Virus record (IMG/VR): IMGVR_UViG_3300048672_000060
Coordinates: 1-37,969 of that record
DNA from: a virus
Reading direction: 5' to 3' (one strand)
DNA length: 37,969 bases
Part shown: one piece after another, positions 30,711 through 37,969 of the stretch
How positions within the stretch are numbered: the first letter of the stretch is position 1
How the letters are laid out: each line of letters opens with the position of its first letter
Notes under the pieces: generated by a model
Database searches by the model: none
What the model was told of the DNA's origin: nothing
The model's input: only the letters and a program-made list of their open reading frames with translations
Translations under genes and position numbers: made by a program

Positions 30711-30811
30711 GCTTGTCGTTACCGACTACTTTGTAGTGTATGGTCTTTAGGAGTTTCCAGCAATTAATGGAATTGTTTTCTACACATTACTGTGTAGGCA
30801 GACAACATTCT

Positions 30812-32043
30812 ATCTGCTGTAGCGCACGTAATGCGCGTTGGTAATCTTCTTTACTTGTACCCAGCACCTGAGCATATTCAGAAACACCAGTAAACAAACT
30901 ACGTTGTTGGTCTTTGGTCATTGTAGTTTTAGTGGCAATACTAAATTTAGTGAACTCTTTAGTAGCTAACTGTAAATCTACACCTAAACGCATTGCTTCA
31001 TCACGAATAAACTTCATGTGGTCGGCAACACCTGCTTCATCTTTAGCAAATACTTTAGCTGAAGCTCGTAGCCCTTCCATTTCGAACCCCGTCTGAGCAA
31101 TGTTTTGGATGGCGCTAAATGCAGTATATGCAGCAGTTAATTGCACTAGTTCACTACGTAAAGAAGCAAATGTAATAGCATTAGCCCGTAATGCACGTTG
31201 CTGTGTTAACAGAGCATTGGTAGCCATGTTCAAGTCTTTCTTGAAACCTTCCAAGTCCGTGATGTTAGCTCCAGTATACATCTTACGAGATTGAGCAGCT
31301 TGTTCACGTATCTTAGTTAATCCAGCTTCGATTTGCTCAGATTTTAAACCAAACCTTTCTGCGTAGTTTCTGAATTGACCTTCCTTGCGTTGTACGTGGA
31401 AGTCTGCACGAATACCGAAAGCCTCTTGTGCTGAAGATGCTCTACTGATCGCAGCAGCCTCTTTTGCTTTACGTTTAGCTCTTGCAGCATTTTGTTTAGC
31501 GCGTTGATTTAATAAACGCTCTCTACGTCTATCATATTCTGATGCAGCTTTCTCACTTGCGGCTTCTTCTTCACGCATTAACTGAGCATAATATGTTTTG
31601 TTTGCTGCTGATGTAATAGCTAGAGTAGGAAACAAATGAGACAAGCGTTCAGTTAGGTTGGCTTTACCGTTAGCCGTTCTGATAGCTTTCTGAGATTGTT
31701 TAGCCATCTCATTCTGAATCTTCTCTTGAGCTTTTAATTCCGTTTGCCAGAACTTAACATATCCTTTAGGATCACCGCCAACACTACCGAAAGTCATTAG
31801 CTTATGTTTCTTAGCTACTTCAGCTCGTACTCTCGCAACTTTCTTTTCAGCATTAACTGTAGCATTAGCTACTTTGTTTATATTGTTTATTGTGGCTTGG
31901 ACTTTGATTGCTTTGTCCAAACCACCAAGTTGTTTCTTAACCGAAGTTAATTTGTTTTGAAATAAGGCTAGATTGTCCCATGAACGTTTGTCGATATTAA
32001 ATCGGATCTTACCTACGACCGACCCAGTAATGTTATCTGCCAT
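30812..32043 (-). CDS. Tape measure protein, exon 1 (N-terminal part)
   Basis: Encodes residues 1-410 of the spliced 716-aa tape measure, which sets tail length and is ejected with DNA. It is mostly long charged helices (SEYDRRRERL-type, AKQNAARAKRKAKEAAAISR). It ends with DYQRALRALQQ, where typical tape measures continue QMASKG. Read without splicing, the frame adds IECCLPTQ and stops in the intron P2 loop (TAA), giving a 418-aa truncated product. ATG 32043 has AGGAG upstream, overlapping the stop of the chaperone frameshift extension. Confidence 0.88.
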
Positions 32044-32048
32044 AACTC

Positions 32049-32683
32049 CTACTTCTTGTTGTCTATTTGTTTACGCACATCAGCTTCCAGATAATTCACC
32101 ACATCAAGGTATTCATTTATCTTCAGCAGATAGTCCAAATCTTGAGACTCTAGGGAGGCAGCAGTTTCGCCACCTTCCTTTACAGCTCTCATAAATAATA
32201 ATTCAATCGGTGTTAAGCTAGATGTCTTTTCAACTTGAAGTAGTGCCTGTTTCGACGGTGTTACGCCGTTACTTGATTTAGCGGCACTAGCATCTGAAGT
32301 AGTGCCGCAAAACCTTCCCCCGATACCAGACTCCCATAATGCTGTTTAAGCACCAGAGCCGCAAGTTGTAACAGTTCATCTAGGTCTGTTAAATCTGTTT
32401 CAATGTTAAGAGCTTTGTCTGTTGTCTTACACCAAACATCTTGTAAAATAATACTGAATAGTTCTGTAATGTCTTGTTCTTCTAATTGCTCGAACAACAT
32501 AAACATGGCTTGGGGAATAGCTGAGCTAACATTCTCACCATTAGACATCAAGAAAGAAATTGGTACGGCAAATGCTTTACCAATGCGAGGAAGGTGTTTA
32601 GCCGCTTTTAATGGCGACCAACTCAGAGAGATATAGGCTTTACCGCCTACATTGAATGTTTCTTTTTTACGTTCTAAATTCAT
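32049..32683 (-). CDS. Tail assembly chaperone, -1 frameshift product (gpGT-like)
   Basis: The shorter chaperone frame (32683-32261) overlaps a -1 frame that is open from the slippage region to a TAG at 32051-32049, 6 bp before the tape-measure ATG. A -1 shift gives a 211-aa fusion, adding about 81 residues (for example SLTPIELLFMRAVKEGGETA, then YLLKINEYLDVVNYLEADV). A lambda-like G/GT pair is standard before the tape measure gene. Slippage candidates are GGGGG (32321-32317) and GGTTTT (32314-32309). The first lies eight bases before a perfect 9-bp hairpin. Which is used is not decidable by eye. Confidence 0.75.
32261..32683 (-). CDS. Tail assembly chaperone (gpG-like, unshifted product)
   Basis: 140 aa, helical, acidic in the second half (FEQLEEQDITELFSIILQDV, ETDLTDLDELLQLAALVLKQ). 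It is the gene between the tail tube and the tape measure, the fixed place of tail assembly chaperones in tailed phages. It begins with a short beta segment (FNVGGKAYISLSWSPLKAAK). The unshifted stop is TAA at 32263-32261. It would bind the tape measure and recruit tube subunits before being lost from the mature tail. Confidence 0.8.
   Translation of the reverse strand: MNLERKKETFNVGGKAYISLSWSPLKAAKHLPRIGKAFAVPISFLMSNGENVSSAIPQAMFMLFEQLEEQDITELFSIILQDVWCKTTDKALNIETDLTDLDELLQLAALVLKQHYGSLVSGEGFAALLQMLVPLNQVTA
32281..32308 (-). promoter_or_regulatory. Frameshift-stimulating RNA hairpin
   Basis: GCGGCACTA (32308-32300 on the minus strand), a 10-nt loop, TAGTGCCGC (32289-32281): a perfect 9-bp stem placed 8 nt after GGGGG and directly after GGTTTT, inside the region where the two chaperone frames overlap. 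Confidence 0.75.
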
Positions 32684-32724
32684 TTGTCATGCTCTTATGT
32701 TATGTAATTGTCTATGCGTTGTTT

Positions 32725-32757
32725 AAACTAAAACATGAGGCACATCCATATGCCTCA
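32725..32757 (-). terminator. Hairpin terminator or attenuator after the tail tube gene
   Basis: On the minus strand TGAGGCA (32757-32751), loop TATGGATG, TGCCTCA (32742-32736), then TGTTTTAGTTT. Partial termination here would give more tube and sheath than chaperone and tape measure, as stoichiometry requires. Confidence 0.65.
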
Positions 32758-32769
32758 CGCATGACAAAC

Positions 32770-33264
32770 TTATAATGAAGGTAATTGAATACCAAGGATA
32801 TTGCCAAGGTTTGTAGCAGAAGCCCAAGACTCTGAAGTCTTCGGTAATGCGTCAGCTAAGTGCAATGTCCAAGACAATTCACCAGTTTCTTGACCCATAG
32901 CGAAGCTAGGTACTTGTTCCAACCAGCAGGTAGTTTCTACAGAGATACCAGAAGGATCACGTAAACTAAATGGAGCAATGGGAAGGATTGTAGCACTGAA
33001 ACCATTTGCATAAGCTTCAGCCCAAGTGTATAATACTTTATTGAATGGACTGGTGTGTTGTAATGTAATAGTTGCTGTACCATCGCGCATTGGATTGATA
33101 TTAACAGTCATATCACGACCATCAATACCGCGAGTAGTGCTAGTGGTTTGGTCTGCTTTATCAACAGAAACCATCGAGCCTTCAGCCCAACCGTACACTT
33201 CCTCACCACCGATTGTTACAGTGATTTTACGTGGATCATAAACCCAAGTGTGATTTGAAGCCAT
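32770..33264 (-). CDS. Tail tube protein (DUF3277 family)
   Basis: 164 aa. WVYDPRKITVTIGGEEVYGW near the start, followed by TTSTTRGIDGRDMTVNINPM and RDGTATITLQHTSPFNKVLY, is the pattern of the DUF3277 tube proteins that go with DUF3383 sheaths. It forms the inner rigid tube through which DNA passes. It is encoded 11 bp after the sheath gene and followed by an attenuator-type hairpin. Confidence 0.85.
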   Translation of the reverse strand: MASNHTWVYDPRKITVTIGGEEVYGWAEGSMVSVDKADQTTSTTRGIDGRDMTVNINPMRDGTATITLQHTSPFNKVLYTWAEAYANGFSATILPIAPFSLRDPSGISVETTCWLEQVPSFAMGQETGELSWTLHLADALPKTSESWASATNLGNILGIQLPSL

Positions 33265-33275
33265 TAATTATCTCC

Positions 33276-34346
33276 TTAAACTGTCACATATGCACGTACA
33301 ATAACTTTATGTACTGCATTACTGTATGGAACTTCAACAACAAGATTTGGTAATACGCGATTCATACGATCCGCTTCCAAAATCTCAGAACGTTCTGGTG
33401 TACGTACAACAGCTTCTTGATCTAAGGATACGCTACCTGATGCTTTACCAACCTCGATCACTCGACGGCAAGCTTGACGGATTTTACTGAAGCCAGCTTC
33501 ATCGTAAGATACTTTACGACCTAAATCAGACTCACGTTTCAATAAACCGTAAATTTCTTCAGCTAAACGAGCTTTCAACCAATCGGCAAACACGATAGTA
33601 TCGAAGAACTGACCAGACGCTACTTTAGAATTGAACACTGAGTTCACACCAGCAATAGGCATGTAATATGCTACATTCTTAGCTTCGCATGAGCTACGTT
33701 GTGTAGCATTTAAGCTATCCACTGTAACGCCAGTCATTGTCTTATCTTCTAATGTAGATGTACCAGCAGTGATAGCTGCCATAGCACCTACAATACCGCC
33801 TTCTGCGTAACTTGAGTCGGCTGAAGCGTTATACAATGTGATGACATGATCATAAGCAGCGTCTTGTAATACGCTTGCAATATCTGTAGTTGTAGCTGGA
33901 ACAAGAACACCAGCGACTTGCGTTGCATGAACATACATCTTGTCCAGTGATTCTGCGTAGGCTGCGATAGCTGATACGTTAGCATCTGAGTGAGAACTAC
34001 AACCGATATAGTATGCTGTATCATCAACAGCGAACAAATCGGTTAAAGCTTGTACTGGAGTTTTAGTAACGGCAACACCAGTTGAACCAAATTTAACTAC
34101 ATAAACATTCTTAGCTCGGAACTTACCACCAAAAGCTAATGCGCAGAATTTATATGCAGCACTTGATGTGGCAAAACCATCGCTAACTAATTCAGTTAAA
34201 GATGTATAGATTTTATATGCTTGTGGAAAAGCAGCGTCTGTCAACTCAGCAGCGAATACTGCACTGTCGAAAGATGCTGTAGAGATTGGTTGTGTGCCGA
34301 GGGATACGACGACATCAACGCGGTTTTCAATAGGTACGTCAGCCAT
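33276..34346 (-). CDS. Contractile tail sheath protein (DUF3383 family)
   Basis: 356 aa. Begins VDVVVSLGTQPISTASFDSA and continues with YTSLTELVSDGFATSSAAYK, typical of DUF3383 sheaths. A mid-region KPL-like helical part (EEIYGLLKRESDLGRKVSYD) and the C-terminal VPYSNAVHKVIVRAYVTV strand, which joins neighbouring subunits, are intact. Its presence makes the virion a myovirus. It is shorter than T4 gp18 but normal for this family. Confidence 0.88.
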   Translation of the reverse strand: MADVPIENRVDVVVSLGTQPISTASFDSAVFAAELTDAAFPQAYKIYTSLTELVSDGFATSSAAYKFCALAFGGKFRAKNVYVVKFGSTGVAVTKTPVQALTDLFAVDDTAYYIGCSSHSDANVSAIAAYAESLDKMYVHATQVAGVLVPATTTDIASVLQDAAYDHVITLYNASADSSYAEGGIVGAMAAITAGTSTLEDKTMTGVTVDSLNATQRSSCEAKNVAYYMPIAGVNSVFNSKVASGQFFDTIVFADWLKARLAEEIYGLLKRESDLGRKVSYDEAGFSKIRQACRRVIEVGKASGSVSLDQEAVVRTPERSEILEADRMNRVLPNLVVEVPYSNAVHKVIVRAYVTV

Positions 34347-34930
34347 TAACTAGCTCCTGTTTCTGTTTCTGTGTATGATATATCTTGTGAGGATTCAATA
34401 TTTGCGGCATTGAGGTTCAACTGGACTGTCTCAATATAACCAACATCTGTTGTATCTGTTTCTACAACGACAACTCCGAACACACAACTCACAGATGAGC
34501 GTTCTTCGAGCTGATTTCTGTCTATTGGGAAGTGTCTTTGTGTGACACTGCTACTTCTGAGGTATGCAATATTATGATCTGCAAAGGAATCGAAATATGT
34601 TCCATTCCAAGCCTCAAAAGCATTAATAATTTTGTTTAATGATATAGTAGTTGTACCTACTAAAGATGTGGTGGTCGGTGGACGATGTACAGAGATGTCT
34701 ACAATAACTTCATACTGAACTGCGTATGTGTTATTATCTACTTTATCGAACTTACCAATCTTATTCCAATCTTTCAACCATAGTTGGATATATGTTTCAT
34801 TTAACTTTTGATTAGATGCACCACGAATAGTAAATGGCAGATTAGGCTCAAATACTTTATCACATAGCGTTTTTATTCTGAGCTTTAATTGCTCATAGAT
34901 TTGTTCGTGATTGTATGTAACGGCTGTCAT
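34346..34930 (-). CDS. Tail terminator / neck protein (LIC_12616-like)
   Basis: 194 aa. The N-terminal helix YEQLKLRIKTLCDKVFEPNL is followed by ETYIQLWLKDWNKIGKFDKV, QYEVIVDISVHRPPTTTSLV and an RSSSVTQRHFPIDRNQLEER segment, the pattern of the phage neck terminator family that lies just before DUF3383 sheaths. It would cap the tube at the head-proximal end. The stop overlaps the sheath ATG by one base. Confidence 0.7.
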   Translation of the reverse strand: MTAVTYNHEQIYEQLKLRIKTLCDKVFEPNLPFTIRGASNQKLNETYIQLWLKDWNKIGKFDKVDNNTYAVQYEVIVDISVHRPPTTTSLVGTTTISLNKIINAFEAWNGTYFDSFADHNIAYLRSSSVTQRHFPIDRNQLEERSSVSCVFGVVVVETDTTDVGYIETVQLNLNAANIESSQDISYTETETGAS

Positions 34931-35298
34931 AGTAATCCAACATCCTTCTCAATCACTACACACTCATAATGATTTATTAATGTAGTCCAGCGTTTTACTT
35001 TAACAACTTTAAACCACTTACCTTCAATCTGAATTTCATCTGGTTTTCTGTTAGTACCTTCCTGCCCTACCTTTAATTCAGTAGCAGTAAATACTGTGAA
35101 TATGTCTCGATCAGTATAACCGTTAGTATCAGGACTGAATAAGTCACCTTCATACGGTTGTACTGTACAGTTGAGAGCTTGAAATACTGTTGGAGTAATG
35201 GAGACCACTTCATTAAATTCATTGCGAACTTCTACGATACGTTTGGCTTGGAGTGTCTTACGTGGAATTAAACCACGTCTATTAAATAAGGATGACAT
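34927..35298 (-). CDS. Head closure / neck protein
   Basis: 123 aa, beta-rich: LNCTVQPYEGDLFSPDTNGY, FTVFTATELKVG, KWFKVVKVKRWTTLINHYEC. The pattern 'surface strand - EGKWFKVVKVKxW' fits stopper or closure proteins (SPP1 gp16-type fold). Its place is between the HK97-gp10-like protein and the tail terminator. Family assignment is by layout and short motifs, so moderately sure. Confidence 0.6.
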   Translation of the reverse strand: MSSLFNRRGLIPRKTLQAKRIVEVRNEFNEVVSITPTVFQALNCTVQPYEGDLFSPDTNGYTDRDIFTVFTATELKVGQEGTNRKPDEIQIEGKWFKVVKVKRWTTLINHYECVVIEKDVGLL

Positions 35299-35782
35299 CT
35301 GATTTAACCACCTTCGATGTTACGCTATGATATAGTTCTTGTGATGCAATCAATGGTGCAGATTCGTCATATTTTTCAAACTTAGCTTGTTTCCACCATT
35401 CAACGTTATCTTCCCAATTGCCAGTATCAATAGATGCTTGTACGCTAACTTCACCAACACGACCGAACTGTTTCAATATTTGTTTGATGTTGCCTACACC
35501 TGTAAGATATTGCCAAATATCTTTACCCCAGCGACTAGACACTTGAAAATGTCTATCAACCATATCACCAGCTAAATCCATAAATGGACGAGCAATGATC
35601 TGGTCAGTACCGTAGTTTAACATTTCAGCTAAGTAGGCAATATCTAAACCAGATTCATTATGTGTGTCACCAGCAAAGTAACCATACTGCACTTCATATG
35701 TTTGGAGCGATTGTAGCCTGCGAAGCATGTTGTCTAGTTCACGAGTATCTTCGGTAACTTTAGATGATATACTTAACGTCAT
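35282..35782 (-). CDS. HK97 gp10-like neck / tail-completion protein
   Basis: 166 aa. YEVQYGYFAGDTHNESGLDI then AYLAEMLNYGTDQIIARPFM is the usual 'VGYF...lA.i.eyGt..ipaRPFm' signature of gp10-like proteins in neck modules. The C-terminal half is helical. It is encoded right after the connector and overlaps the next gene by 17 bp. Confidence 0.75.
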   Translation of the reverse strand: MTLSISSKVTEDTRELDNMLRRLQSLQTYEVQYGYFAGDTHNESGLDIAYLAEMLNYGTDQIIARPFMDLAGDMVDRHFQVSSRWGKDIWQYLTGVGNIKQILKQFGRVGEVSVQASIDTGNWEDNVEWWKQAKFEKYDESAPLIASQELYHSVTSKVVKSDVILI

Positions 35783-35785
35783 ATG

Positions 35786-36256
35786 TTATCCGTTATTCGG
35801 TAAGCCACCAATATCTTCCATGTATACTTCGTAAACTGATTTATAACCTAACGATTCACTGTGCCAGTGAGCTAAATCATACATACTAAAAGCATCAACA
35901 TCATTACGAATTGCTTCTTTCTGTGAGCGTGATACCCCACCGATAATGATCGGCAAGAATGCACGAGTAGATGGAGATGCACTATTACCGCCATCCTTGA
36001 AATCTTTTAATCGTTGAGCATAACGCTCATACAATTTAGTGTAGTATACTTCTACTTGACCTTCCCGCTCTCTATCTGCTAATGTAGAGAACTGAGTTAA
36101 CATAGCTTCCATGATTGCTACAGACGCATTGAATACATTATTATTGAATGCAACTAGAGCACTATTCACTGTGTTATCTGATACGAACTCTTGGTTTGGA
36201 TCACCAATATTTAGTCGTACTTGGTCTTGGGGATTTTGAAAATCAACGTCAATCAT
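35786..36256 (-). CDS. Head-tail connector / adaptor protein
   Basis: 156 aa. It begins with QVRLNIGDPNQEFVSDNTVN, the common opening of gp6-type head-tail connectors, then helices (VAIMEAMLTQFSTLADRERE, VYYTKLYERYAQRLKDFKD). The C-terminal part ends with DIGGLPNNG. It would sit below the portal ring. It is the first gene after the capsid terminator. Confidence 0.7.
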   Translation of the reverse strand: MIDVDFQNPQDQVRLNIGDPNQEFVSDNTVNSALVAFNNNVFNASVAIMEAMLTQFSTLADREREGQVEVYYTKLYERYAQRLKDFKDGGNSASPSTRAFLPIIIGGVSRSQKEAIRNDVDAFSMYDLAHWHSESLGYKSVYEVYMEDIGGLPNNG

Positions 36257-36275
36257 TTATGTACATTCCCCTAAG

Positions 36276-36298
36276 CGAAAAGGAGGAGCCGAAGCTCC
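36276..36298 (-). terminator. Terminator behind the major capsid gene
   Basis: On the minus strand GGAGC (36298-36294), a UUCG tetraloop and GCTCC (36289-36285), followed by TCCTTTTCGC. A compact hairpin with a stable loop lies between capsid and connector genes; it probably makes the capsid gene the most highly expressed part. Confidence 0.75.
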
Positions 36299-36315
36299 CC
36301 CATAAAATAGCCAAA

Positions 36316-37395
36316 TTAGGCTTTAACGCACTTTTGAATCAACAGTGGGTTGAATGGAACTAACAGACGGTTCGACTCGGTGAACAGTTTAGTACCTGAG
36401 AACTCGTCGCTTACTTCCCACATGTATTCAGGTTGAGCTACAGTGTTCAAGTAAGATTCTGTTTGAGCTGGAGCGAATACTTCAGTAAACAGATCAACAC
36501 CAACTGGTAACATGTACGCTTCGTCGTCTGGGATCAGAGCAGAACCACCGATTTGACCAGCATATTCAACGTAAACAACGTTATCAGCGAAACGAATCAT
36601 CTGATATTGTTCACGGAAGTTATCAAAACGTTTGATCAGAGGATCTTGACCATCTAAACCTGAACGTTCAACCATTGCTTGAGTCCACAATGGGTGAGTA
36701 GTCAGAGCGTTCCAGAAGTTCTTACCGCACAAGCAGATGAAACCAGACACACGTTGACCTTCGTACAAGTTGTCTAAGATACGACGACGAGCTTCTTCAC
36801 CAGCCAGTTTTGGATGAGTGGTTGAGTTAGACAGAGTGTACGTAACTGTTGGACGAGCTGCACCAGTATATTCTTGGTAGAAGTTTACTGCTGGAATAGA
36901 AGCGTTAGGAACATATGAAGTACCGTTTACGATAGTGTGAGCTAACGCAACTTCGCGCATCATATCCCAGCCACGCATCAGAGCGGCTTTATCTTGAGCA
37001 ACTACGTCAGCTTTGGCAGCTAACATATCAACAGTACCAGCTTTGCGGCGGCGCAGTACGTCTTCTGGACGAACGTGCATTTGCATACCGAAAGATGGAA
37101 CCTTGTGTAAATGGGTATCGGTTACTGGACGTGCATCAATCACTTGACCGCGATCACCGTAGCCTTTGTCAGAAGGCATAGCATTTACGTAGTGAGTGAA
37201 GTCATGTTCGAACACGTTAGTTTGTAAGAACACTTGAGATGGGTTTACGATTGCAGTAATCAGATCCGGTACATTAGGGCGTTCCGAAATCTCTGCGGTA
37301 ACATCATGCAAACCGTTCAGGTTGCCTAAATCACGTACTAATGCTTTAGTCAATTCCAAGGTTTGACCACGACCTACGCTAAATTTTACAGACAT
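36316..37395 (-). CDS. Major capsid protein (lambda gpE-like, phage_cap_E)
   Basis: 359 aa, usual size for the family. Signatures include VNPSQVFLQTNVFEHDFTHY near the start, LHKVPSFGMQMHVRPEDVLR, and the C-terminal QPEYMWEVSDEFSGTKLFTE and NRLLVPFNPLLIQK. It follows the decoration gene, as in lambda D-E order. Codon use is strongly biased and the gene is followed by a terminator, as expected for an abundant protein. ATG 37395 is preceded by AGGA. Confidence 0.9.
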   Translation of the reverse strand: MSVKFSVGRGQTLELTKALVRDLGNLNGLHDVTAEISERPNVPDLITAIVNPSQVFLQTNVFEHDFTHYVNAMPSDKGYGDRGQVIDARPVTDTHLHKVPSFGMQMHVRPEDVLRRRKAGTVDMLAAKADVVAQDKAALMRGWDMMREVALAHTIVNGTSYVPNASIPAVNFYQEYTGAARPTVTYTLSNSTTHPKLAGEEARRRILDNLYEGQRVSGFICLCGKNFWNALTTHPLWTQAMVERSGLDGQDPLIKRFDNFREQYQMIRFADNVVYVEYAGQIGGSALIPDDEAYMLPVGVDLFTEVFAPAQTESYLNTVAQPEYMWEVSDEFSGTKLFTESNRLLVPFNPLLIQKCVKA

Positions 37396-37448
37396 GTAAT
37401 TTAATTCCTATAATTATTCTTGACAGTATATGTGCTAAACGGCTACTA

Positions 37449-37955
37449 TTAGTAACCGTATAAGCTAGAAGTTTTCAGAGCAGCAACAGGTTTAACGTCG
37501 ATACCTTTACCTTCTAATTGTGCTTTGATTAAAGCTAAACGAGCTGGTACAGAAATACCTGCGTCGAAAATCAAACCGCCGTTAGCGTGTGTATCTTTTA
37601 CACCTACTGGGCCACGGAACAGCACATAAGCTTTAGAAGCAGTAGTACCAACAGTAGCTGAGTATTCACCGCCGATAGAGCCGTTGAAGCCAACAACGAT
37701 ACCAATTGCACCGCGATCTGGCAGAGTTGGAGTACCTGACGGAGCAGTCAACACAGTATCAGAAGTGAAGTCAGTGTTTTTCAGAACACGGTAAGCATCA
37801 GTACCATTGTAGTAAACAACTTGACCTAACTTAACAGTAGTGTCAGCAGCTTCTTTCAAGCTAACTTCAGCGTAGTTAAAGTCTGGAACCAGAGAAGTCG
37901 CGTCTGACATTAAGACAGCAGACAAAAATGGTTGAGTAGTAGCAATTTTAGTCAT
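37449..37955 (-). CDS. Capsid decoration protein
   Basis: 168 aa, beta-rich, small and Thr/Val/Ala-heavy: DTTVKLGQVVYYNGTDAYRV, DRGAIGIVVGFNGSIGGEYS, KAYVLFRGPVGVKDTHANGG. Its place directly before the gpE-like capsid gene is the lambda gpD position. It likely forms spikes that stabilise the head. The gene is complete; its upstream region continues beyond the window. Confidence 0.75.
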   Translation of the reverse strand: MTKIATTQPFLSAVLMSDATSLVPDFNYAEVSLKEAADTTVKLGQVVYYNGTDAYRVLKNTDFTSDTVLTAPSGTPTLPDRGAIGIVVGFNGSIGGEYSATVGTTASKAYVLFRGPVGVKDTHANGGLIFDAGISVPARLALIKAQLEGKGIDVKPVAALKTSSLYGY

Positions 37956-37969
37956 TTTAGATCCTTAGA

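Larger units (their letters stand above)
29926..30811 (-). ncRNA. Group I (IA-type) self-splicing intron in the tape measure gene
   Basis: 886 nt. The 5' splice site follows U at 30812. P1: exon GCAGAU pairs with intron GUCUGC (30803-30798), ending in the required U-G pair. P10: intron AUGUU (30808-30804), directly before that guide, pairs with exon-2 GGCAU. The intron ends in G (29926). Other elements: P2 hairpin CTACAC/GTGTAG (30780-30797), P/Q-like core AATTGCTGGAAACTCCTAAA (~30746-30765), R element GTTCAACGACTAG (30076-30064), S element AAGATATAGTC (30009-29999) giving P7 GACUA/UAGUC, P7.1 GCC-GAAA-GGC, P7.2 CACTC/GAGTG, P8 CCCTA/TAGGG, and a P9 hairpin with a GAAA loop (29977-29994). P7.1/P7.2 indicate subgroup IA. 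Confidence 0.93.

Noticed and set aside
37420-37449. Plus-strand TTGACA-18-TACTAT reading antisense into the decoration gene
   Set aside because: Weak -10, long spacer and no plus-strand gene or terminator follows; likely chance in AT-rich intergenic DNA.
1-37969. tRNA genes, CRISPR arrays or insertion sequences
   Set aside because: No cloverleaf-sized non-coding gaps, no regularly spaced direct repeats and no transposase frame were seen; almost all sequence is protein-coding.

Overview
The window is part of a tailed-phage genome of myovirus type. It has a contractile-tail sheath, tube, tape measure and baseplate genes, a lambda-E-like capsid protein and a full lysis cassette. An Rz/Rz1 spanin pair with a lipoprotein means the host is Gram-negative. 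The low G+C and the gene types suggest a gammaproteobacterium, but that is inference and no host gene is present. Both window ends cut the phage genome: the left end lies inside a gene, and the right end lies just upstream of the decoration protein.

Left arm (1-12.1 kb, plus strand), replication and nucleotide metabolism. It starts with the tail of a probable ssDNA-binding protein, then small unknown genes, a FEN-type 5'-3' exonuclease, an HNH-like zinc protein, an HTH-DEDDy exonuclease-zinc ribbon fusion, a MazG-like pyrophosphohydrolase, ThyX, a glutaredoxin, and class Ia ribonucleotide reductase (nrdA, nrdB). An HNH-AP2 homing endonuclease sits directly behind nrdB. Two clear sigma70-type promoters (about 4.26 and 11.13 kb) and several intrinsic terminators divide the arm. 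A bidirectional terminator at 12.08 kb separates it from the convergent right arm.

Right arm (12.1-38 kb, minus strand, transcribed right to left), virion and lysis. From the right: head decoration, major capsid protein, connector, neck and tail-terminator genes, sheath (DUF3383), tube (DUF3277), a tail-assembly chaperone with a -1 frameshift extension, and the tape measure. Then come Dit-like protein, plug, hub, Gp138-type spike, gp25-like wedge protein, a first beta-helix tailspike, a 40-residue membrane protein, baseplate J, a DUF2612-Ig protein, a collar-type fibre and a second tailspike. The lysis region follows: an M15 peptidase fragment, a membrane coiled-coil protein, a stand-alone response-regulator receiver, a proline-rich peptide, a 4-TM protein, GH24 lysozyme, Rz, Rz1, a holin candidate and a permuted-papain hydrolase. 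Four fibre/decoration-like genes end the arm.

The most notable items are these. (1) The tape-measure gene is split by an 886-nt group IA intron. Its splice sites can be placed to the base from P1 and P10 pairing, and it carries an HNH gene. (2) That HNH gene has a Shine-Dalgarno hidden in a hairpin, plus an internal promoter whose start point would fall inside the hairpin arm, the same logic as the T4 td/sunY introns. (3) A receiver-only response regulator lies inside the phage lysis operon, next to a truncated M15 endolysin-type peptidase. (4) Two tailspikes share a 43-bp module-boundary sequence. All calls come from reading the sequence; no database search was possible.
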